In this document: positions 1-7,356 of the stretch, one piece after another
Layout of the letters: every line of letters begins with the position of its first letter
Position numbering within the stretch: the first letter of the stretch is position 1
Assembly: GCA_018883625.1 (NCBI GenBank)
Contig: JAHLFV010000177.1
Coordinates: forward strand, 1 to 9,898
Origin: Candidatus Treponema excrementipullorum
Lineage (GTDB): Bacteria > Spirochaetota > Spirochaetia > Treponematales > Treponemataceae
Direction: 5' to 3'
DNA length: 9,898 bases
The notes under the pieces: model-generated
Databases searched by the model: none
What the model saw: only the letters and a program-made list of their open reading frames with translations
What the model was told of the DNA's origin: nothing
Position numbers and translations under genes: made by a program

Positions 1-1199
1 GATTGGAATCTACCCAATTGGTGTACAGAATTTCCGGCTGGATTCCCTTGAAAGATTCCCAAAACATTATGAAGGACTTGGATAATTTAACAGAAGGCCG
101 CATTGCCATCCGATTGTATGAACCCAAGGAAGTTCCTTCTGTTCTGAACGGGCGGGAACAAGTCCCGGTAAAACTAACCCACGGAAAAGTGGTAGGAAGT
201 TTTGACAGACTGGTTTTCAGTTACGGTTCCCCGTTGTACGGTACCATAGATCCTACGCCTCTTGTAGCTTTTTTCTTTACCTTGCTTTTCGGTATTATGT
301 TTGGTGATGCCGGTCAAGGTTTGGTTTTTGTTGTATTGGGAATTTTGCTTGTATTAAACAAAATAAAAGCTTTATCCAATTGGAGCAAATTCGGTTACAT
401 ATTTGTGGCTATCGGATGTAGCAGTACGATTATGGGACTTTTAACCGGTGAGTTTTTTGCCAATACGGAAATACTCAGACCTGTCAGTGAATTTCTTTCT
501 GGGCTTTTCGGAACTCCTCATCATCCTATTTTGCACTTGATGCCTTCCGCAGAAGCTCTGGATAAGCTTTTCTACTTTTTCGGTTTTACCTTGGCAATCG
601 GTTTTATAATTAACTCTATTGGGTTGATAATAAATATCGTGAACCAGTTTTCTCTTCACCGACCGGGAAAAGCTTTATTCGGTAAAACAGGACTTTCCGG
701 TGCATTGTTCTTTTGGTACGTAGTATTTATGGGTATCAGAATTGCTTTTTTCTCTGTACCGCTGTTTTGGTTGGATTGGGTTATTATCGGAATCACTCTT
801 TTTGGTGTGTTCTTCGCTCATCCTTTGGAGAAACTTATTTCTGGAAAGCGACCTATTTTTGAAAACGGATTCGGTATCGCCATTATAGAAGGTGTGGTAG
901 AGCTGTTGGAAATACTGTCCAGTTATCTTTCAAACTCTGTCAGCTTTCTCCGTGTAGGTGCCTTTGCCCTGTCACATGCAGTATTAGGTTTTATCATTTT
1001 TGAGTTAACCAATTTGGTGGGTGGCGGTGTCGGAGGACTGGCGGTTGCCGTGTTGGGTAACGTTGTTGTTATTGTACTGGAAGGAATGGCTGTTGCCATT
1101 CAGGTCATTCGTTTGCAGTACTATGAGTTCTTTTCCAAGTTTTTTACAGAAACAGGACGGGAATTTCAACCTTTTGGCTTTAAGTATAAAGTCAACTAA
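1..1199 (+). CDS. atpI: V/A-type ATPase subunit I, C-terminal part (5' truncated by window)
   Basis: Membrane stator subunit of a V/A-type rotary ATPase (a-subunit equivalent), which forms the ion half-channels beside the K ring. The frame is open from the left edge. The TTG at position 3 is almost certainly internal, since the family is usually about 600-660 residues and only about 398 are visible. The soluble domain ends with a typical VYRISGWIP stretch. The membrane part follows: a first helix around residues 84-118 containing FGIMFGDAGQG, several further hydrophobic segments, then SFLRVGAFALSHA (about 314-326), whose Arg317 matches the essential channel arginine, and a last helix with Glu360 ending in RLQYYEFFSKFF. 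The stop is TAA at 1197-1199. Subunit K follows after a 97-nt gap. Family assignment is secure; the true start lies outside the window. Confidence 0.96.
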   Translation, partial: LESTQLVYRISGWIPLKDSQNIMKDLDNLTEGRIAIRLYEPKEVPSVLNGREQVPVKLTHGKVVGSFDRLVFSYGSPLYGTIDPTPLVAFFFTLLFGIMFGDAGQGLVFVVLGILLVLNKIKALSNWSKFGYIFVAIGCSSTIMGLLTGEFFANTEILRPVSEFLSGLFGTPHHPILHLMPSAEALDKLFYFFGFTLAIGFIINSIGLIINIVNQFSLHRPGKALFGKTGLSGALFFWYVVFMGIRIAFFSVPLFWLDWVIIGITLFGVFFAHPLEKLISGKRPIFENGFGIAIIEGVVELLEILSSYLSNSVSFLRVGAFALSHAVLGFIIFELTNLVGGGVGGLAVAVLGNVVVIVLEGMAVAIQVIRLQYYEFFSKFFTETGREFQPFGFKYKVN

Positions 1200-1256
1200 A
1201 CAGAACTTTACCGGAATTGCCGGAGAACTTCTTTACGACTTATTAAAGCGAAAAGA

Positions 1257-1274
1257 TTTTCGGTATACCGGAAA
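1257..1274 (+). promoter_or_regulatory. Hairpin in the I-K intercistronic gap, just upstream of the K ribosome binding site
   Basis: The core CGGTATACCG at 1261-1270 is a perfect palindrome. With the flanking T-run (1257-1260) and GAAAA (1271-1274, one T-G wobble) it forms a 7-bp stem closed by a TATA tetraloop. It ends 8 nt before the purine-rich ribosome binding site AAAGAGGT (1283-1290) of subunit K. There is no U-tract, so it is not a standard terminator. A role in mRNA processing, stability or boosting K translation is inference; K is needed in many copies per enzyme. The rest of the 1200-1296 gap holds only a minor CCGG/CCGG pairing at 1210-1222. Confidence 0.4.
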
Positions 1275-1296
1275 AAATATATAAAGAGGTTACATT

Positions 1297-1611
1297 ATGA
1301 AAATGAACAAAGTATTTATCGTTGCAATGGTTTTGATGTTTGTTGCCGTTGCCGGAGCATTTGCTGAAGGAACAGCTCCTGCAGAAACTACTTCTGCAAC
1401 TGTAGGTGTAGCAAAGTATATTGCAGCCGGTTTGGCTGTAGGATTGGCATGTATTGCCGGTGGTATGGCTGTAGGTAAAATCGGTGCTGCTGCCATGGGT
1501 GCCATGAGTGAAAATGCAGAACTTTCCGGTAAAGCAATTCCTTTTGTTGGTTTGGCAGAAGGTATTTGTTTGTGGGGATTCTTGGTTGCCCTTTTGATCA
1601 TTCTTCTGTAA
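1297..1611 (+). CDS. atpK: V/A-type ATPase subunit K (c-ring proteolipid)
   Basis: Ion-carrying rotor ring subunit; 104 residues. Residues 1-23 look like a signal peptide or leader: basic start, hydrophobic core and an AFA cleavage-like motif at 21-23. Next come a short acidic/Thr-rich linker and two membrane helices (about 38-66 and 80-103) joined by a polar loop around SENAELSG. Glu88 in the second helix (GLAEGICLWGF) is the predicted ion-binding carboxylate. The first helix has Gly55 where Na+-binding c-rings usually carry Gln, and Glu88 is followed by Gly rather than Ser/Thr, which fits H+ better than Na+ (inference). The ATG has a good ribosome binding site, AAAGAGGT, 6 nt upstream. This is a two-helix type, not the duplicated four-helix type. 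Subunit F follows within a few bases. Confidence 0.95.
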   Translation: MKMNKVFIVAMVLMFVAVAGAFAEGTAPAETTSATVGVAKYIAAGLAVGLACIAGGMAVGKIGAAAMGAMSENAELSGKAIPFVGLAEGICLWGFLVALLIILL

Positions 1612-1626
1612 GGTTTGGATCCGGCA

Positions 1627-1965
1627 GTGGAATACTATGTAATCGGAGAGCGAGAGTTAGTTTTGGCTTTTGCTCTTGTAGGTGTCGCCGGTACTGCTGT
1701 AGCAAACAGAGAAGAGGCTTTAGAAGCCTTTAACAGAGTTACCGGCGGTGACGGCAGTTCTGTAACTACGGCTGTAACAGCCGGCAGGCCAAAGATACTT
1801 ATTCTCACGGAAGACGTGACCCTTATGATCGAGGAAGAAGTGCTACAATGGCAAATGGGTGCTGATTATCCCCTTATTGTAGAAATTCCCGGTTTGCATG
1901 GTCACGTTGACGGAAAAAAATCCCTGACGGATTCAATCCGTGAAGCGATAGGTATTCACATCTAA
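1627..1965 (+). CDS. atpF: V/A-type ATPase subunit F
   Basis: Small central-stalk (rotor) subunit that binds D and modulates rotation and ATP hydrolysis. It has the family pattern: EYYVIGERELVLAFALVGVAG at the N-terminus (Rossmann-like first strand and helix), KILILTEDV near residues 56-64 and PLIVEIPG near 82-89. The product is 112 residues against a usual 100-110. I place the start at GTG 1627 because family members begin close to the YYVIG strand and a GGAT stands 6 nt upstream. The alternative in-frame TTG at 1615, 3 nt after the K stop, adds four residues, but the only Shine-Dalgarno-like bases (AAGG, 1610-1613) are too close to it. Neither start is ATG. Placing F between K and E differs from the Enterococcus and archaeal orders, where C sits nearby. 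Confidence 0.88.
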   Translation: MEYYVIGERELVLAFALVGVAGTAVANREEALEAFNRVTGGDGSSVTTAVTAGRPKILILTEDVTLMIEEEVLQWQMGADYPLIVEIPGLHGHVDGKKSLTDSIREAIGIHI

Positions 1966-1980
1966 GGTAAGGTAAAAAAC

Positions 1981-2622
1981 ATGGAAGAGCTTCGATCAAC
2001 AGAGATCCTGGATAAAGAGATACATGAAGATGCCAGAAAAAAGGCTGAACGAATATTGGCCAATGCAGACAGTGAGTGTGCGAAGGTGTTGGCCGGTGTA
2101 GATGGGCGTATCAGTGCCATCAGAAAAGAAAAAGAAGCCTACTATAAAGAAAAATTGGCAGCGCTGAAAAAAGATTCCGATGCGGCTGTTCCTCTGGAGC
2201 AGGAGCGTTTTCTTGTATCTTTTGAAGGTCACTCTGTAATGTCAGCCATTAACAGATATTTGCAAAACATAGGCTCAGAGAAGCAACAACAATTGATAGA
2301 AAAGTTAGTAAAAGGGTATAAAAAAGTTTTTGAAAATAAAAAACTTACTGCCCGTCTTATAAATTTTGATTTTAATGCCGGCAAAGAAATGCTGGAAAAT
2401 ATTTTCGGCAAAGAGAACGTACTTTCTTGTACGGAATTGGATTTTTCAAAATCAAATTTGGAAGAGCCGGAAGGTTTAGAAATACATAAAGGTATTCTTT
2501 TGGAAGCAGAAGACGGTTCCGTTCGGTGTAGGGCAACTTTGGGAGAAGTTATAGCAGAATTGTTGGACACCCATAGTGAAGAGTTGGCCGTGACACTGTT
2601 TCATGGAGGACTTCCCGTATGA
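1981..2622 (+). CDS. atpE: V/A-type ATPase subunit E (peripheral stalk)
   Basis: Peripheral stalk subunit that holds the A3B3 head to subunit I. At 213 residues it is near the usual 190-210. The first 70 or so residues are a charged Ala/Lys/Glu-rich helix (EDARKKAERILANADSE and onward) typical of the coiled-coil stalk. The C-terminal globular domain carries the family signature GILLEAEDGSVRCRATL (171-187), followed by a helix ending in ELAVTLF. The ATG start is supported by AGGTAAGG (1965-1972), 8 nt upstream. Its stop overlaps the atpA start as ATGA (2619-2622), implying translational coupling. The usual coiled-coil partner (G/H) is not seen in the window. Confidence 0.92.
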   Translation: MEELRSTEILDKEIHEDARKKAERILANADSECAKVLAGVDGRISAIRKEKEAYYKEKLAALKKDSDAAVPLEQERFLVSFEGHSVMSAINRYLQNIGSEKQQQLIEKLVKGYKKVFENKKLTARLINFDFNAGKEMLENIFGKENVLSCTELDFSKSNLEEPEGLEIHKGILLEAEDGSVRCRATLGEVIAELLDTHSEELAVTLFHGGLPV

Positions 2623-4385
2623 TAGAAGGAAAAATTACCCGTATTTCCGGTCCCATTGTGTACGCAGAGGGATTGGATGGATGCGGTTTGTATGATGTTG
2701 TAAATGTAGGTGAAGCCCGACTTATCGGAGAGATTATCCGATTGGCAGCAGGTAAAGCCACCATTCAGGTATACGAAGATGTTACCGGAATGAAAATAGG
2801 TGAAAAGGTAGTGTGTGAAGAGAGGCCCCTGTCTGTGCGATTGGGACCGGGACTTGTAGGTACGATTTATGACGGTATCCAACGCCCCTTGGCAACCATG
2901 TATAAAGACGGTAATGCTTTTCTGTTACCGGGACAACGAGCGGAGCCTTTAGACACAGAGAAAAAATGGAAGTTTACTCCTCTTGTATCTGAGGGAGATG
3001 CCATTGCACCGGGAGTGCCTGTAGGTACCGTTCAGGAAACGGCATCTATTCTCCATAAAATCCTTGTTCCTCCCACAGTACGGGGTCGGGTAATAAAGAC
3101 CATTGTGAAAGAGGGACAGTATACTGTTTCAGATGTAGTAGCAGTGACAGAACTGGATGAAGAAATTTGTCTGTCCCAGTATTGGCCGGTAAGAAAACCG
3201 CGACCTTATGCCCAAAAATTAACGGTTACAGAACCCTTGGTAACAGGACAGCGGGTTATCGACGTATTTTTCCCCTTGTCAAAGGGTGGAACTGCGGCTA
3301 TTCCCGGCGGATTCGGTACAGGAAAGACCATGACACAGCACGCCGTTGCAAAGTGGTGTGATGCTGACTTGATTGTATATATTGGTTGCGGTGAGCGGGG
3401 AAATGAAATGACAGATGTTCTTACGGAATTCCCTTCACTTATCGACCCAAGAACAGGACGTTCTTTGATGGAACGGACCATTCTTATTGCCAACACATCT
3501 AACATGCCGGTAGCAGCCCGAGAAGTTTCTTTGTATTCCGGTATCACTTTGGCTGAATACTACAGAGATATGGGTATGGCAGTAGCTATTATGGCAGACT
3601 CCACCAGTCGTTGGGCAGAAGCTCTCCGTGAGCTTTCCGGTCGTATGGAAGAAATGCCGGCAGAAGAAGGATTCCCGGCTTATTTGCCTACCAGATTGGC
3701 AGAGTTTTATGAGCGAGCCGGTCGGGTAAATACTCTGTGTAATAAAGAAGGCTCTGTTTCTGTTATCGGTGCGGTTTCTCCTCCCGGCGGTGACTTTTCC
3801 GAGCCGGTTACCCAGCACACCAAACGCTTTATCCGCTGTTTCTGGGCTTTGGACAGAGAATTGGCAAATGCCCGCCATTATCCTGCCATCGGGTGGATAG
3901 AATCTTATTCCGAATACGCAGATGAAGTGCGGGAATGGTGGGATAAACTTGATCCCCGCTGGGCTTCTATCCGTTTGGATGCATTGGATTTGCTAAAACG
4001 AGAACAGCGATTGGAACAGATTGTTCGCCTTATTGGCCCCGATGCTTTGCCGGATTCCGAACGCTTGGTTTTGATTGTTGCAGATATGATTAAAAACGGA
4101 TTTTTACAGCAGAATGCCTTTGACGACATAGACGTGTACTCTGTTCCCGAAAAGCAGATTTTGATTTTACAACTAATCATGAGTTATTACCACAAAGCTT
4201 TGGCTACCATAAAAATGGGTGCTCCTTTGCTAAAACTGTTGGATTTGCCCATACGGGAGGAAATTGTCCGTATAAAAACAACAGTGCCCAACGACAAATT
4301 GGAAATGATAAAAGCAATCGAATCTCACTTGGAAGAGCAAATTGGTGGAATAGAGCGGATGTATCGCAAGGTGGCAACAGCATGA
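2619..4385 (+). CDS. atpA: V/A-type ATPase catalytic subunit A
   Basis: Nucleotide-hydrolysing subunit of the cytoplasmic A3B3 head; 588 residues, full length. Order of elements: an N-terminal beta-barrel (from KITRISGPIVYAEGL), the bulge domain specific to A subunits (about 110-190), then the P-loop GGFGTGKT at 230-237 with Lys236 and Thr237. GERGNE follows at 258-263, with Glu259 as the catalytic glutamate and Arg260 beside it. Then come DSTSRWAEALRE (327-338) and SPPGGDFSEPVTQ (387-399), a V/A-type A hallmark. The C-terminal helical domain is complete. All key catalytic residues are present, so the enzyme should be active. The start overlaps atpE and the end overlaps atpB, each by 4 nt. 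Confidence 0.98.
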   Translation: MIEGKITRISGPIVYAEGLDGCGLYDVVNVGEARLIGEIIRLAAGKATIQVYEDVTGMKIGEKVVCEERPLSVRLGPGLVGTIYDGIQRPLATMYKDGNAFLLPGQRAEPLDTEKKWKFTPLVSEGDAIAPGVPVGTVQETASILHKILVPPTVRGRVIKTIVKEGQYTVSDVVAVTELDEEICLSQYWPVRKPRPYAQKLTVTEPLVTGQRVIDVFFPLSKGGTAAIPGGFGTGKTMTQHAVAKWCDADLIVYIGCGERGNEMTDVLTEFPSLIDPRTGRSLMERTILIANTSNMPVAAREVSLYSGITLAEYYRDMGMAVAIMADSTSRWAEALRELSGRMEEMPAEEGFPAYLPTRLAEFYERAGRVNTLCNKEGSVSVIGAVSPPGGDFSEPVTQHTKRFIRCFWALDRELANARHYPAIGWIESYSEYADEVREWWDKLDPRWASIRLDALDLLKREQRLEQIVRLIGPDALPDSERLVLIVADMIKNGFLQQNAFDDIDVYSVPEKQILILQLIMSYYHKALATIKMGAPLLKLLDLPIREEIVRIKTTVPNDKLEMIKAIESHLEEQIGGIERMYRKVATA

Positions 4386-5776
4386 AAGGTGTAGAATATA
4401 AAGGTGTAAACGCCGTTGACGGACCGATTATCATCGTCCGCCGTAGCGAAAATGTTTTTTATGGCGAAATTGTAGATGTCCGGGATCGATACGGTCAAAA
4501 ACGCACAGGACGAATTATCGATATTTCCGAAGAGTATGCCGTTGTCCAGATTTTCGGTTCCACAACAGGTATCGATTTGTCTGAATCCCACGTGGAGTTT
4601 CTTGATACTCCCATGGAATTGCGGGTAGGGGAGGGACTGCTCGGTCGTATTTTTAACGGCTTAGGACACCCCATCGACGGTTATCCGGAAATTATTTCTT
4701 CCAAAAAGGTAAACGTCAACGGATACCCCATCAATCCCTACGCCCGGGTGTATCCTCGGGACTTTATTCAAACAGGAATCAGTTCCATTGACGGAATGAA
4801 TACCTTGATCCGTGGACAAAAATTACCGATTTTTTCCGGTAACGGATTGCCCCACAACCGCTTGGCAGCACAAATTATCCGTCAGGCAAAGATTCTAAAC
4901 TCAGACGAAGACTTTGTTATGGTTTTTGCCGGAATGGGTATTAAATACGACGTAGCACAGTTCTTTATCAATACTTTTGAAGAGTCCGGAGTTTTGTCAC
5001 GGGTTGTTATGTTCCAGTCCTTGGCAGATGCTCCTTCTATCGAACGTATTATTACGCCCCGTTGTGCATTGACGGCAGCGGAATACTTGGCTTACGAAAA
5101 AGGCATGCACGTTCTTGTAGTAATGACCGATATGACAAACTACTGCGAAGCTTTGCGGGAAATCTCCACTACCAGAGGGGAAGTTCCCGGGCGAAAAGGA
5201 TATCCGGGATATTTGTATTCTGACTTGGCAGAATTGTACGAACGGGCAGGAAAAATCAAAGGGTCAAAAGGTTCTATTACCCAAATCCCTATTCTTACCA
5301 TGCCTAACGATGATATTTCTCATCCTATTCCTGACCTTACAGGGTACATTACTGAAGGCCAAATCGTATTGGACAGAGAGTTGAGCCAAAAGGGAATGTA
5401 TCCGCCTGTAGCAGGACTACCTAGCCTTTCTCGTTTGATGAAAGACGGTATCGGAGAGGGCATGACCCGGGAAGATCATAAAGATGTTTCCAGTCAGCTC
5501 TTTGCCGCATACTCAAAGGTAAAAAGTATCCGCAATTTGGCTGCCATTATCGGAGAAGAAGAATTATCCGATTCCGATAAGAGGTATTTGAATTTCGGTA
5601 AGCATTTTGAAGAAGAATTTTTGGGACAAAAAGAAACAGAAGACCGCTCAATCGAAGAAACCTTAAATATCGGTTGGAAAATGCTTTCTTTGCTTCCCAG
5701 AGGGGATTTGTTGCGTATTAAGCCGGAGCTCATTGATAAATACATGAACAGTGCGGTAGCAAATGCCGGAAGGTAG
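4382..5776 (+). CDS. atpB: V/A-type ATPase non-catalytic subunit B
   Basis: Regulatory subunit alternating with A in the head; 464 residues, normal for the family. It has the degenerate nucleotide loop FSGNGLPHN (151-159), which replaces a real P-loop and marks B subunits. MTDMTNYCEALREIS (248-262), PGRKGYPGYLYSDLA (269-283) and SLSRLMKDGIGEG (348-360) are also present; Arg351 in the last is the arginine finger that reaches into the neighbouring A catalytic site. The start ATG overlaps the atpA stop (ATGA, 4382-4385). Subunit D follows after 3 nt. No truncation or odd residues were noticed. Confidence 0.98.
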   Translation: MKGVEYKGVNAVDGPIIIVRRSENVFYGEIVDVRDRYGQKRTGRIIDISEEYAVVQIFGSTTGIDLSESHVEFLDTPMELRVGEGLLGRIFNGLGHPIDGYPEIISSKKVNVNGYPINPYARVYPRDFIQTGISSIDGMNTLIRGQKLPIFSGNGLPHNRLAAQIIRQAKILNSDEDFVMVFAGMGIKYDVAQFFINTFEESGVLSRVVMFQSLADAPSIERIITPRCALTAAEYLAYEKGMHVLVVMTDMTNYCEALREISTTRGEVPGRKGYPGYLYSDLAELYERAGKIKGSKGSITQIPILTMPNDDISHPIPDLTGYITEGQIVLDRELSQKGMYPPVAGLPSLSRLMKDGIGEGMTREDHKDVSSQLFAAYSKVKSIRNLAAIIGEEELSDSDKRYLNFGKHFEEEFLGQKETEDRSIEETLNIGWKMLSLLPRGDLLRIKPELIDKYMNSAVANAGR

Positions 5777-5779
5777 TGT

Positions 5780-6397
5780 ATGGCACGATTAAATATTGCA
5801 CCTACAAAGTCCAACTTACTTATGGTAAAGGAACAACTTTCCATTTCCGAAGACGGATACGAGCTTTTGGAGCAAAAGCGTGAAATCTTGGTTATGGAAC
5901 TTATGCGCATGGTAGAAAAAGTAAAGCTGTTGGAACGGGACATAGAAAAGACCATTCAAACAGCGTACCCTGCACTGAAAAATATGCTCATGGCTGTAGG
6001 TAGAGACCGGGTAGAAAGAATTTCTCATGGTGTAAAATATAATTTTACAATTACGGAAAAACCTGTTACAATAGCTGGTATGGAGTTCGGGTCGGTAGAG
6101 GTAAAACTTCCGGCTCGTCAACTGTTCTATTCCTTTTTGGGATCTTATGCAGATTCCGATAAGGTTATGGTAGATTTTTTTCAACTGCTAAAGCTACTTA
6201 CAGAGATGGCTTCTATCAGGACCATTGTTTGGAGATTGGCAACGGAAGTAAAGAAAACCCAACGCCGAGTTAACGCCTTGGATAAGTTGGTTATTCCCCA
6301 AACCCGGGAGACAAAAGTGTACATTGAAAGCGTTCTGGAAGAGAGAGAACGAGAAAACGTGTTTGTACTAAAGTCTCTGAAATCCCGACAGTCATAA
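5780..6397 (+). CDS. atpD: V/A-type ATPase subunit D (central rotor axle)
   Basis: Long coiled-coil rotor subunit that turns inside A3B3; 205 residues, as expected. The N-terminal helix has the family signature IAPTKSNLLMVKEQL followed by GYELLEQKREILVMEL (26-41). The C-terminal helix has TQRRVNALDKLVIPQT (160-175) and an acidic, Arg-rich tail with EEREREN. The globular middle lies around residues 65-130. The ribosome binding site GGAAGG (5768-5773) overlaps the end of atpB and lies 6 nt before the ATG. This is the last ATPase gene visible; the next gene starts 25 nt on, with no terminator between. Confidence 0.97.
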   Translation: MARLNIAPTKSNLLMVKEQLSISEDGYELLEQKREILVMELMRMVEKVKLLERDIEKTIQTAYPALKNMLMAVGRDRVERISHGVKYNFTITEKPVTIAGMEFGSVEVKLPARQLFYSFLGSYADSDKVMVDFFQLLKLLTEMASIRTIVWRLATEVKKTQRRVNALDKLVIPQTRETKVYIESVLEERERENVFVLKSLKSRQS

Positions 6398-6422
6398 AGA
6401 AGCCGGTGTACAGGAGGAAGAT

Positions 6423-6923
6423 ATGATTAAACCCCTTTTCCAAAATATTGTTATTTTGATTAACGGTTCCGAAGCCTCTATCCATGCAGCTCAGTACGGA
6501 ATTTTGTTGTCAAAGTTGTATCGGTGTAATTTAAAGGCCGTATACGTAGTTGATACGGCTTCTCTGAAGCAGCTGACCTTGAGTAAATTCTTTGTTGCAG
6601 ACGAAAGTGCCATGTATGAAGAAAACCTTCAAAATGACGGTAAACGTTACTTAGATTACGTTGCAGAGTTAGGAAAGGCAAAAGGCGTTAAAATCGAAAC
6701 AGAACTGAGAAAAGGTGCCGTTTGGTCAGAAGTTATTTTGGCAGCTGACGAAATGAAAGCCGGCTTGATTCTTTTAGGCGGTTTCCAGTCAGAGATGAAT
6801 TCAAGCAAGGTAGAAAAACATGATGCAGTTTCCAGCTCCAGTATGGAAATTCTTTTGCATGCCAATTGCTCTGTGTTGGTTGTGCGGGAAAAAATGGTAG
6901 AGCAGTTGTATAAATTAGCTTAG
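6423..6923 (+). CDS. UspA-fold (universal stress) protein, nucleotide motif degenerate
   Basis: Single-domain universal stress protein; 166 residues. It opens with NIVILINGSEASIHAAQYGILLSKL and YVVD (about 8-44), the usual first strand, helix and second strand. It ends with AGLILLGG (113-120) and MEILLHANCSVLVVR (141-155), matching the ...VLRHAPCPVLVVR end of UspA proteins. The ATP-binding G-2x-G-9x-G(S/T) signature is not intact: after Gly119-Gly120 the region reads FQSEMNSSKV and the later glycine is replaced within SSSS (137-140). It may therefore not bind ATP as classical members do (inference). A strong AGGAGG (6412-6417) lies 5 nt before the ATG. It sits directly behind atpD, so it is probably expressed with the ATPase. 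Fold assignment is good; the cellular role is unknown. Confidence 0.85.
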   Translation: MIKPLFQNIVILINGSEASIHAAQYGILLSKLYRCNLKAVYVVDTASLKQLTLSKFFVADESAMYEENLQNDGKRYLDYVAELGKAKGVKIETELRKGAVWSEVILAADEMKAGLILLGGFQSEMNSSKVEKHDAVSSSSMEILLHANCSVLVVREKMVEQLYKLA

Positions 6924-6932
6924 GATTCTTGT

Positions 6933-7343
6933 ATGAGAATAGTTTTAATGCATTTTCTTAACCCGGAAAATACAAAGCACAGCCAGATAATCAGAAATTT
7001 GGTGGATTCTGCTTCAAAAAAAGGACACACGGTAGAGGTAATTGACGGACAAAAAGACTTGAGCACCTTCCGTTTTACTCCTTATGAATACATAGCCTTG
7101 CTTACTCCTACTTTAGGATTTTTTGGCGGAAAAGTGCCGCCGATTGTATCGGAAGTATTGGCAAACTGTGGTGTTGTAGGGGGAAAAAAATCCTGTGCTT
7201 TGGTACTGCCCTCCCTTTTTGGAGCGGAAAAAGCATGTAAAGCTTTAATGAAAGCCATGGAAAAAGAAGGCATGTTTGTAGACTATTTTGACATAGTGCA
7301 AAGTCCCGAACATGCAACACATGTGGGAACCTTTTTAGGCTGA
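6933..7343 (+). CDS. Small flavodoxin-like-fold protein, function unknown
   Basis: A 136-residue soluble protein that I do not recognise as a named family. The predicted alternation is strand MRIVLMHF, helix 16-30, strand TVEVID (33-38), strand YIALLTPT (53-60), strand SCALVLPS (87-94), helix 97-112 and strand VDYFDIV. This resembles flavodoxin or NAD(P)H-quinone reductase-type domains. The first loop, NPENTKHSQ (10-18), keeps the Asn-Thr of the flavodoxin phosphate loop (TGNT) but has lost its glycine, so FMN binding is doubtful. LTPTLGFFGGKVPP (57-70) sits where flavodoxins place the second FMN loop. The ATG has AGGA 7 nt upstream, overlapping the end of the Usp gene. Gaps are 9 nt before it and 13 nt after it. 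It is a real gene by context and composition; the fold is inferred by eye. Confidence 0.7.
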   Translation: MRIVLMHFLNPENTKHSQIIRNLVDSASKKGHTVEVIDGQKDLSTFRFTPYEYIALLTPTLGFFGGKVPPIVSEVLANCGVVGGKKSCALVLPSLFGAEKACKALMKAMEKEGMFVDYFDIVQSPEHATHVGTFLG

Positions 7344-7356
7344 GCCAGGGTGCATT

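Noticed and set aside
1021..1284. An 87-codon + strand frame over the end of subunit I and the I-K gap
   Set aside because: Most of it overlaps conserved subunit I sequence in another frame, and it has no ribosome binding site or family likeness.
3435..3878. A 147-codon - strand frame inside atpA
   Set aside because: It is antisense to the catalytic core of a conserved ATPase subunit; its openness follows from atpA codon use.
5494..5955. A 153-codon - strand frame over the atpB/atpD junction
   Set aside because: It is a Ser-rich shadow translation of two conserved genes, with no independent support.
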